Assembly (NCBI RefSeq): GCF_004167675.1 | Contig: NZ_SEZQ01000008.1 | From: Aliivibrio finisterrensis_A | GTDB taxonomy: Bacteria; Pseudomonadota; Gammaproteobacteria; Enterobacterales; Vibrionaceae | DNA: 64,000 bases | Direction: 5' to 3' (one strand) | Part shown: positions 57,655 through 64,000 of the stretch, in pieces | Position numbering within the stretch: position 1 is the stretch's first letter | Layout: every line of letters begins with the position of its first letter | Position numbers and translations under genes: made by a program | Notes under the pieces: model-generated | Told to the model about the DNA's origin: nothing | What the model saw: the letters and a program-made list of their open reading frames with translations, nothing else | Databases searched by the model: none

Positions 57655-58452
57655 TTATAACACTTGCTCTTTAATCACCGTAAACACCCCTGCTTCTTTA
57701 TTGCTTGGCGCGATAAAGCGTGCTGTGTCTTTCACCTGCTGATGTGCGTTTTTCATCGCATAAGAATAGTAGCTCTCTTGTAGCATTTCTAAATCATTTA
57801 AGTAATCACCAAAGCTCATCGTCTCTTCAAAACTAAAGCCAAGCGTGTTTTGAAGATGCTTGATCGCCGCCCCTTTAGAGGCAACCGCATTCATTACATC
57901 GAGCCAGATCTTAGCGCTAACCACCACTTGATGTGTATGACCAAACTCTGCATTTATTACCGGATTAATATGCTCTGCTGAACCATCAAAATGACAAAGA
58001 GCGACTTTAATAAATTCATCATCCACTGCTAATAAATCTTCTACGTATTGGCAACGCTGATAATATTTAGAGAACTCGGCTAATGCTTGTGGGTCTTGAG
58101 TTTCAATATAAGCCGATTGTTTTCCGCACAATACAATGTGTACTCCATCTATAGAACGCGCGGTTTGAATAATGTTTTTGATTGATGGTGTATCTATCGT
58201 GCAACTGTAAAGCTCTTGGCCTTTATGCATAACTAACGTGCCGTTTTCAGCAATGAACATCATGCTATCTTTCACTGGCTCAAAGGTTTCTAATAAGCTG
58301 TAGTACTGACGTCCAGACGCTGCGGCAAACATAATGCCTTTGTCTTCTAATTGCTGATAAAGATCAAAAAAACGTGGGTCTAACTGGCTGTGCTCATTAA
58401 GTAATGTGCCATCCATATCGGTAGCAATAAATTTTACGTTATGTTTTTGCAT
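57655..58452 (-). CDS. Cof-type HAD-IIB sugar phosphatase
   Basis: This is a 265-residue HAD hydrolase of the Cof subfamily. Motif I is IATDMDGTLLNEH (nucleophile Asp), motif II AAASGRQYYSL, and motifs III/IV SKGAAIKHLQ and SFGDYLNDLEMLQ. The C2B cap sits between motifs II and III. Members remove phosphate from sugar phosphates or flavin nucleotides. I start at 58452, since the longer frame adds 41 residues before motif I. It lies downstream of eda on the same strand but behind a terminator. It is a candidate for dephosphorylating the PTS product of the neighbouring module. Confidence 0.85.
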   Translation of the reverse strand: MQKHNVKFIATDMDGTLLNEHSQLDPRFFDLYQQLEDKGIMFAAASGRQYYSLLETFEPVKDSMMFIAENGTLVMHKGQELYSCTIDTPSIKNIIQTARSIDGVHIVLCGKQSAYIETQDPQALAEFSKYYQRCQYVEDLLAVDDEFIKVALCHFDGSAEHINPVINAEFGHTHQVVVSAKIWLDVMNAVASKGAAIKHLQNTLGFSFEETMSFGDYLNDLEMLQESYYSYAMKNAHQQVKDTARFIAPSNKEAGVFTVIKEQVL

Positions 58453-58585
58453 TGATAAGTACTCAGAATAAATTGGACAATAGAATGCGCTGAGGCGGGA
58501 TAATGACAAAAGAGTATATACCTTAGCATTATGGGAACCGAACCACTCTAGTTCAAAATGAGAGGTTAATATCACTCTTTACATA

Positions 58586-58614
58586 AATAAAAAGGAGCTA
58601 CGAAGGCCCCTTTT
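58586..58614 (-). terminator. Terminator of the eda operon
   Basis: On the minus strand AAAAGGGGC, loop CTTCGTA, GCTCCTTTT forms a 9-bp stem with one G-T pair, followed by TATTTAT. It separates eda from the HAD gene. Confidence 0.82.
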
Positions 58615-58637
58615 GATAGTGGTGAACTAAAATTAAA

Positions 58638-59267
58638 TTAGCTTTTTACTTGCTCAACAATTTCTCTTGTTAATCGCGCAATGGTATCCCAGTCTTTATT
58701 TTCGATTAGTTTCTTATCTACCATCCATGTGCCACCACAAGCTAATACTTGAGGAATAGCCAAATAATCCTGAATATTTGATGCGGTAATTCCACCGGTT
58801 GGCATTAGTCGAATATCACCATAAGGACCAACTAAAGATTTAACCATATTAAGACCACCAGACGCTTCTGCTGGGAAAAACTTCAGCGTAGTTAACCCCA
58901 TTTCTAATGCCGCCTCTACTGTACTTGGGTTATTTACACCAGGAACAATATCAATTCCAATTTCTTGGCATGCTTTAACTGTATTTGGATTGAAACCAGG
59001 AGACACAACGAAGCTTGCTCCAGCCTCTTTTGCGGCAAGTGCTTGCTCACCATTTAAAACCGTTCCAGCGCCAATCAGCATATGAGGCTGTGATTGCTTT
59101 AAAAGACGAATGGCTTCTACTGCTGCATCTGAGCGAAAAGTAATTTCAGCCGCAGGCAATCCATTATCAGATAACACCTTACCTAATGGAATGATATCTT
59201 CAGCATTATCCAATGCGATAACTGGAATGACTTTTAGCGATTGAAGTTGTTCATTAATTGTCGACAT
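58638..59267 (-). CDS. eda: KDPG/KHG aldolase
   Basis: This is a 209-residue class I aldolase. Glu41 in AAEITFRSDAA and the Schiff-base Lys129 in LKFFPAEASGG are intact, with VSPGFNPN and MPTGGI phosphate-binding loops. It cleaves 2-keto-3-deoxy-6-phosphogluconate to pyruvate and glyceraldehyde-3-phosphate (Entner-Doudoroff). It follows kdgK by 20 bp, so kinase and aldolase are made together. A housekeeping eda probably exists elsewhere; this copy belongs to the local catabolic module. Confidence 0.92.
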   Translation of the reverse strand: MSTINEQLQSLKVIPVIALDNAEDIIPLGKVLSDNGLPAAEITFRSDAAVEAIRLLKQSQPHMLIGAGTVLNGEQALAAKEAGASFVVSPGFNPNTVKACQEIGIDIVPGVNNPSTVEAALEMGLTTLKFFPAEASGGLNMVKSLVGPYGDIRLMPTGGITASNIQDYLAIPQVLACGGTWMVDKKLIENKDWDTIARLTREIVEQVKS

Positions 59268-59287
59268 TTTATATTCCTACTCTGATA

Positions 59288-60232
59288 TTAAAGTGTATCT
59301 GTAATGTGTTTAGGGATAATTGCCCCATGATGTTGAATAACAAGGCCAGCTAATGCATTACCTCGACGACACGCTTCAACCACTGAGTCGCCAGCAAGGT
59401 AACAAGATAAGAATCCACCATTAAATGAATCACCTGCAGAAGTGGTATCTGCAACCGTTTCGACTTGTTTCGTTGCGATTAATGTTGGCTGATGATCTGG
59501 GCTTTCGCTCATCAGGCAACCTTTAGCACCCAATTTTACAACAACGGTTTTCACTCCTAATTGATGAAGCCTTAGAATCGTTTGTGTCGGATCTTGGTCT
59601 GCCCATAAAAGCTGTTCATCTTCATATGTCACCAATGCGACATCAGTCGTTTGATACGCTTTCTGATAGGCCTCTTTTGTTTTTATTTCTGAATCCCATA
59701 ATTTTGGTCGATAATTACTATCAAAAATAATCGTAATCCCTTGTTGATGTAGGTCATTTAACAAGCCTAATAACGTGCATCGATCTTCATCAGGCAAAAT
59801 AGCCAAACTTATACCACTAATAAAAATGGCATCAACTCTCTCAAGGTTCTTACGAATTTTTCCAAAATCAGGGTGCTGAAGCATATAACGTGCAGCGGAG
59901 TCATTACGCCAATACAAAAATGTTCGCTCACCTTGCTCATCCACTTGTATCAAATAAAGACCAGGAGAACGATGAGAGTCTTGAAGAGTAAAATCCGTTG
60001 ATATTCCTTCCTCTTTCCAGCGTTTCATTATCTCTTGGCTAATAGCATCAGTTCCTAAAGAAGTAACATAACTGGTTTGAACTGCATGAGTTTCTTTCGA
60101 TGATCTTGATAGGCTTCGATTCAAATATATCGCAGCATTTAAAGTATCCCCACCGTAACTCTGCTGCATTTGTCCAAAGGGGTCGCCATTTAATTCGATC
60201 ATACATTCACCAATAATAGCGATGTGACTCAT
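59288..60232 (-). CDS. kdgK: 2-keto-3-deoxygluconate kinase (PfkB family)
   Basis: This is a 314-residue ribokinase-fold sugar kinase. The N-terminus IAIIGECMIELNG and the GGDTLNAAIYLNRSL substrate loop fit KdgK, and the C-terminal anion hole with catalytic Asp is DTTSAGDSFNGGFLS. It phosphorylates KDG to KDPG, the substrate of the aldolase encoded next. It is separated from the upstream EIIBC gene by 93 bp with a large hairpin, which may lower its expression relative to the permease. Confidence 0.9.
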   Translation of the reverse strand: MSHIAIIGECMIELNGDPFGQMQQSYGGDTLNAAIYLNRSLSRSSKETHAVQTSYVTSLGTDAISQEIMKRWKEEGISTDFTLQDSHRSPGLYLIQVDEQGERTFLYWRNDSAARYMLQHPDFGKIRKNLERVDAIFISGISLAILPDEDRCTLLGLLNDLHQQGITIIFDSNYRPKLWDSEIKTKEAYQKAYQTTDVALVTYEDEQLLWADQDPTQTILRLHQLGVKTVVVKLGAKGCLMSESPDHQPTLIATKQVETVADTTSAGDSFNGGFLSCYLAGDSVVEACRRGNALAGLVIQHHGAIIPKHITDTL

Positions 60233-60268
60233 ATATATTTCCTTTAATGTTACGACTTAAAAAATGAA

Positions 60269-60304
60269 AGTGAGCCACTATTGGCTAGCAATTAACGGCT
60301 CACT
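60269..60304 (-). terminator. Hairpin between EIIBC and kdgK genes, possible partial terminator
   Basis: On the minus strand AGTGAGCC pairs with GGCTCACT; inside, ATTG pairs with CAAT. A T-rich stretch (TTCATTTTTT) follows. It could attenuate transcription into kdgK-eda or protect the EIIBC mRNA 3' end. Confidence 0.6.
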
Positions 60305-60325
60305 TATATGACTAACTAAAAGAGG

Positions 60326-61762
60326 TTATTTATCATCAAGTTTAACGAATAATAACGTTAGAATATAAGAGAGAACAAACACACCACACACGCCCAAAAT
60401 CGCTTGAATAAAGTTTTGTGTTCCGCCTGATAGATACGCAGGTAAACTGAATACAGACGATAATATGTAGCTGTTTAAATGAGTATCAATGGTAACTGAT
60501 ATAGCACCAAATACGCCGGCAGCTAAACTTGCTGTCATTAACGCTTTCGTATACTTAGTCAGAACACCAAATAACGCTGGTTCTGTAATACCTAGAATTG
60601 CAGTAACCCCCGAACCTAATGTGATTGATGACTCTTCTTTAGATACATATTTGCGCTGTTTATGCCACACTGCCATGGTTGCACCAGCAATCGCTAAATT
60701 ACCTAAGCACATGATAGGCATTAATAAATCTTTTCCGTATAGCGCAAAGTTATTTAAACTGATTGGCGTCATACTGTGGTGAATACCAAATACAATAGTA
60801 ATTGGGCGAGTTAGGCCAAAGACAAAACCTGTTAACGTTGGAGATATCTCAAGTAATGAGCCAACTACCCATCCCGCGCCATTACTCAACCAAATACCTG
60901 CCGGGCCTACAAACGATAGCGTAATAGTCGAAGTTACTGTAAAGGCTAAAAGTGGCGTAAATACAGGTTTTGCTGATGAAGGAACCAACTTATCAACTAA
61001 AGGCGTTACTTTCGACAACACCCAAATAGCCAATATTGCAGGGACAATGGCACCGCCGTAATTTAATAGCTCAATAGGAACAATGCCAAGTACCGTTAAC
61101 TCAGGCACTGCACCAACATCTTTTAGCTGCGCTGCTTTCTCAATTAATTTAGGCGCAAGCATTGCTGATGAAACAGCCAGTGCAATGTATTCATTAACTT
61201 TAAACACCTTCGCTGCCGAGAATGAAACCAACATAGGTAAAAAGAAAAATACAGCAACAGAGATAGAACGGAAAAAATACACCGTATCTGAGGACTCAGA
61301 AATCACATTGGTTGCAATAAGACCAGAAAGCAGGCCCATCAACATACCTGCACCTGCAATTGCAGGAACTACTGGGCCGAAGATACCCGCAACAATTCGC
61401 ATGACACCTTGAAATAACTTACCTTTCTCTATGGTATCTACCCCAGGAGAGCTCGTGTTCATCGATGTATTTGAAATCGCGTTATACCATTTTTCAACCT
61501 CAACCCCGATAATGACTTGAGTTTGCCCTTGTTGTAAAACAACCCCTTTTACGCCTTTTATTTTTTTGATTTCATCTTGATTAACAAGCGACTCATCCAC
61601 TAACTTAAATCGTAAGCGAGTCATGCAGTGAGTCGTACTATTTATATTATTTTCACTGCCAAGAGCTTTAATTAATAACTGTAAGTTATCCTCAAAGCTC
61701 AGTTCTTTAGATGTCGAGTCTATACCTTTTGGGATCTCGTTATTTGTCTCAATGCTTTGCAT
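60326..61762 (-). CDS. PTS EIIBC permease (glucose/beta-glucoside superfamily)
   Basis: This 478-residue sugar permease has an N-terminal EIIB domain (about 23-100) with the phosphorylated Cys46 in THCMTRLRFK and a GVKGVVLQQGQTQVIIG segment. The EIIC membrane domain follows (about 120-475, ten helices; FGIHHSMTPISLNNFALYG and GITEPALFGV carry the conserved His and Glu). There is no EIIA domain, so it relies on a shared EIIA such as Crr. It imports and phosphorylates an unknown sugar. It is the first gene of a unit with kdgK and eda and divergent from the dehydratase gene over 260 bp with several inverted repeats. Confidence 0.88.
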   Translation of the reverse strand: MQSIETNNEIPKGIDSTSKELSFEDNLQLLIKALGSENNINSTTHCMTRLRFKLVDESLVNQDEIKKIKGVKGVVLQQGQTQVIIGVEVEKWYNAISNTSMNTSSPGVDTIEKGKLFQGVMRIVAGIFGPVVPAIAGAGMLMGLLSGLIATNVISESSDTVYFFRSISVAVFFFLPMLVSFSAAKVFKVNEYIALAVSSAMLAPKLIEKAAQLKDVGAVPELTVLGIVPIELLNYGGAIVPAILAIWVLSKVTPLVDKLVPSSAKPVFTPLLAFTVTSTITLSFVGPAGIWLSNGAGWVVGSLLEISPTLTGFVFGLTRPITIVFGIHHSMTPISLNNFALYGKDLLMPIMCLGNLAIAGATMAVWHKQRKYVSKEESSITLGSGVTAILGITEPALFGVLTKYTKALMTASLAAGVFGAISVTIDTHLNSYILSSVFSLPAYLSGGTQNFIQAILGVCGVFVLSYILTLLFVKLDDK

Positions 61763-61891
61763 AACATACCTGTTTTGGAAATGACTAAGTTGGAGATATC
61801 ATAACGACAACCCATATTAATCCAACTCTATAAAAAGAGAGTTATCTCACATTTAAACTCAGTAAAATTATTTTTTCGGCCTTTTTCCTGG

Positions 61892-61936
61892 ATTGGTCTG
61901 TTTTATTAATCAATTAAAAAACCTTTTCAGACCAAT
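61892..61936. promoter_or_regulatory. Inverted repeat operator candidate between EIIBC and dehydratase genes
   Basis: ATTGGTCTG (61892-61900) and CAGACCAAT (61928-61936) are perfect inverted copies 27 bases apart. GGTCT/AGACC halves resemble the sites of GntR/HutC regulators, and a GntR/HutC-type gene lies at the end of the module. Confidence 0.6.
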
Positions 61937-61944
61937 TATTTTCA

Positions 61945-61958
61945 CCCTAAAATTAGGG
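61945..61958. promoter_or_regulatory. 14-bp palindrome upstream of the dehydratase gene
   Basis: CCCTAAAATTAGGG is a perfect palindrome 28 bp before a TATAAT box (61986-61991). It is a second operator candidate in the divergent promoter region. Confidence 0.5.
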
Positions 61959-62022
61959 CTTGAAATGTTACTTTTAACACGGTTATATAATAGAAGTTAT
62001 TATTAATTTAGGTTGTTTAATT

Positions 62023-63222
62023 GTGAAAAAAACCATCATCACCAATATCGATTGTATAATTACAAAGCCAGACCGACATAACTTAATTACTGTTGTCGTT
62101 GAAACTGATCATGGAGTAACTGGTTTTGGTTGTGCGACTTTTCAGCAGCGACCATTAGCGGTAAAAACTATGGTTGACGAATATCTCAAACCACTTCTTA
62201 TCGGTAAAGATGCGAATAATATTGAAGATATTTGGCAAATGATGATGGTTAACGCGTATTGGCGTAATGGACCTGTTATTAATAATGCCATTTCTGGTGT
62301 AGACATGGCATTGTGGGATATTAAAGCAAAATTAGCAGGCATGCCTTTACATCAATTATTTGGTGGAAAATCAAGAGATGCGATTCCTGTATACACCCAC
62401 GCAACTAGCGATACAATGGAAGGCATTTATGACTTGGTCGACTCATTTCTAAATAAAGGCTACAAGCATATACGTTGCCAATTAGGCTTTTATGGTGGTG
62501 TTCCAAGCCAGTTAAACACAGCGCAAAACCCAACAGAAGGCTCATACTACGATCAAGAGCAGTACATGGATAATACCTTAACCATGTTCCGACTTTTGAG
62601 AGAAAAATACGGTAATACATTCCACATTTTGCATGATGTTCATGAACGCTTATTCCCTAATCAAGCCATTCAATTTGCAAAAGAGGTCGAGCAGTTTAAG
62701 CCATATTTCATTGAAGATATTTTACCGCCAAACCAAACTGAATGGTTGGATAATATCAGAAGCCAATCCTCGGTTTCATTAGGATTAGGTGAGCTATTTA
62801 ATAACCCTGAAGAGTGGAAAGCATTAATCATTAATCGACGAATTGATTTTATTCGTTGTCATGTTTCGCAAATTGGTGGGATCACTCCTGCTCTAAAACT
62901 TGCTCACTTATGCCAAACCTTTGGGGTTCGTCTGGCTTGGCATTGCCCACCAGATATGACACCTATTGGTGCTGCTGTAAATACGCACTTAAACGTACAT
63001 TTACATAATGCGGCGATTCAAGAGCATGTTGAATATAACGAGAACACCAAGCGTGTTTTCCCTAATGCTGCAGAGCCGATTAATGGTTATCTTTACGCAT
63101 CGGAAACTACTGGGATTGGTGTCGAAATCAATAGAGAAGCTGCGGCTGAATTCCCTGTAATGTATCGTCCCCATGAATGGACTCAAAGTAGGCTCCCTGA
63201 TGGGTCCATTCATACCCCTTAA
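62023..63222 (+). CDS. Enolase-superfamily sugar-acid dehydratase (ManD/RspA type)
   Basis: This 399-residue protein has a capping domain and TIM barrel. Metal ligands are D205 (in LHDVHERL), E231 (FIEDILPP) and E257 (LGLGELF), with His207 and Arg151 (HIRCQLG) as likely acid/base residues. The late segment AWHCPPDMTPIGAAVN is typical of ManD/RspA proteins. Members dehydrate D-mannonate or D-gluconate to 2-keto-3-deoxygluconate, some very slowly. The start is GTG at 62023. It is divergent from EIIBC-kdgK-eda, whose products act on KDG, so KDG formation is the likely role. Confidence 0.87.
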   Translation: MKKTIITNIDCIITKPDRHNLITVVVETDHGVTGFGCATFQQRPLAVKTMVDEYLKPLLIGKDANNIEDIWQMMMVNAYWRNGPVINNAISGVDMALWDIKAKLAGMPLHQLFGGKSRDAIPVYTHATSDTMEGIYDLVDSFLNKGYKHIRCQLGFYGGVPSQLNTAQNPTEGSYYDQEQYMDNTLTMFRLLREKYGNTFHILHDVHERLFPNQAIQFAKEVEQFKPYFIEDILPPNQTEWLDNIRSQSSVSLGLGELFNNPEEWKALIINRRIDFIRCHVSQIGGITPALKLAHLCQTFGVRLAWHCPPDMTPIGAAVNTHLNVHLHNAAIQEHVEYNENTKRVFPNAAEPINGYLYASETTGIGVEINREAAAEFPVMYRPHEWTQSRLPDGSIHTP

Positions 63223-63225
63223 AAA

Positions 63226-63257
63226 CGATAGCCGCTTATAACTGAGCGGCTATTTTT
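63226..63257. terminator. Bidirectional terminator between the dehydratase and gntR genes
   Basis: ATAGCCGCT, loop TATAACTG, AGCGGCTAT is a perfect 9-bp stem with T runs; it covers the stop codon of the gntR gene on the minus strand. Confidence 0.88.
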
Positions 63258-63957
63258 TATCTCGATAATCAATACTCTCATTGTTAAATGGAGTGTGATA
63301 CGTACATTGATAATTGATATCTATAATATTACTGACGATGAATAACTCGCCATTTTTTAAAAAACCACGATTTGTAATATTCATTGCTGCTGTATTTTTT
63401 TTACAGTCAAGAAGCTCTGAATCTTCCCTTGATACACTAACCGCTTGGTAACTAGTTAAATAACTATCTATATCCAAACCTATCGCTAATGCATGCTTTT
63501 GAATCGAGCTCTCAATAATTTGCTCATTCATTTCCGGAAATAATCTAACCGGAATTTTAGCCTCTTCAATTTGAATTACTTTATTATGAATTAATCTTAA
63601 TCTTCTTATATGCCATATATAATCATCATCACTAATTGAAAAGATTTGCTTATCATGCTGATCGGGCAATGTTTTATTCAGCTTTATTTTCTTATATGAC
63701 ATTTCATCAAAACTATTTTCAGTAATGGAATTATAAATTAATGGCGTTCCCATTACTGACGTATTAACAAAATACCCTGAACCTAATTTAACTTTTACAA
63801 TTCCAATCGCTTCTAATTTTGCCAGAGCCTTTCGAATCGTGAATCGAGACAAACCATACAGCTCAGAGAGATCCCTTTCTGGAGGTAACTTATGACTAAT
63901 ACTATTTTGGCAAATTTTACTAATAATATCTTGAACCACTAATTCATATTTTTTCAT
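63250..63957 (-). CDS. GntR family regulator with UTRA-type domain
   Basis: This 235-residue GntR/HutC protein has an N-terminal winged helix (ISHKLPPERDLSELYGLSRFTIRKALAKLEAIGIVKVKLGSGYFV in pattern, about residues 20-65) and a C-terminal UTRA-like ligand domain (about 85-230; WHIRRLRLIHNKVIQIEEAKIP). This subfamily usually represses sugar catabolism genes and responds to a phosphorylated sugar. It is convergent with the dehydratase gene and is the natural regulator of the PTS/KDG module. Confidence 0.86.
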   Translation of the reverse strand: MKKYELVVQDIISKICQNSISHKLPPERDLSELYGLSRFTIRKALAKLEAIGIVKVKLGSGYFVNTSVMGTPLIYNSITENSFDEMSYKKIKLNKTLPDQHDKQIFSISDDDYIWHIRRLRLIHNKVIQIEEAKIPVRLFPEMNEQIIESSIQKHALAIGLDIDSYLTSYQAVSVSREDSELLDCKKNTAAMNITNRGFLKNGELFIVSNIIDINYQCTYHTPFNNESIDYRDKK

Positions 63958-64000
63958 ACAATTCCATCATATATGGTTGTAACTCACGTAATAAGTATAA

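Noticed and set aside
1..64000. tRNA, rRNA, CRISPR array, prophage or toxin-antitoxin loci
   Set aside because: I looked for cloverleaf 3' ends, regularly spaced repeats, phage genes and paired small toxin/antitoxin frames and found none I could support.

Overview
The window looks like one contiguous piece of a Vibrionaceae chromosome, most probably Aliivibrio fischeri or a close relative, and probably its second chromosome. The reasons are the low-GC, AT-rich intergenic DNA, the gene order of the first 9.4 kb (the right end of the symbiosis polysaccharide locus, sypK to sypR), and typical Vibrio neighbours such as CosR, an ectABC-ask ectoine operon and MaoP/HdfR. The species call is an inference from gene order and protein resemblance; no database was searched. 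I found no rRNA, tRNA, CRISPR array, prophage, integron or complete insertion sequence.

Layout. 1-9.4 kb: sypK-L-M-N-O-P-Q-R (flippase, polymerase/ligase-like protein, acyltransferase, glycosyltransferases, chain-length protein, initiating sugar transferase), with sigma-54 promoters and SypG-type boxes before sypM and sypP. 9.5-20 kb: a GAF/degenerate GGDEF/EAL protein, DUF1415, a glutaredoxin-like protein, a cytochrome b562-like protein, an FtsX-type ABC exporter back to back with the esterase TesA, the MaoP/HdfR pair and MgtE. 20-36 kb: accessory metabolism and transport (racemase, PhoX phosphatase, CosR, an AEC carrier, a cupin next to an amine oxidase, PepE, a RIO kinase, YddG, a chemoreceptor behind a sigma-54 promoter). 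36-50 kb: many LysR, Lrp and MarR regulators beside transporters or oxidoreductases, a second-type trpS with an elaborate leader, a cold-shock gene, an MscS channel, and a cytochrome c' / cytochrome b561 / MarR unit around a 36-bp palindrome. 50-54 kb: the ectoine operon with a near-ideal CRP box. 54-58 kb: a PACE efflux pump with its LysR regulator and a lone carbamate kinase. 58-64 kb: a sugar-acid module (EIIBC permease, KDG kinase, KDPG aldolase, HAD phosphatase, ManD/RspA-type dehydratase, GntR regulator).

How the parts work together. The syp genes build and export an exopolysaccharide, and the adjacent EAL protein could lower c-di-GMP locally. CosR, some 25 kb from ectABC-ask, is the expected repressor of ectoine synthesis, while the CRP box suggests carbon-state input. 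The 58-64 kb module reads as a route from a PTS-imported sugar to pyruvate and glyceraldehyde-3-phosphate.

The most striking unannotated structure is the trpS leader (38607-38776, minus strand). A 17-residue peptide with tandem Trp codons is followed by mutually exclusive hairpins and by a second 18-residue peptide that overlaps the trpS start codon. This looks like Trp-responsive attenuation of a tryptophanyl-tRNA synthetase gene. Other overlooked items are a 56-residue zinc-ribbon gene, a 28-residue basic peptide gene, and a 51-bp dispersed repeat present twice.
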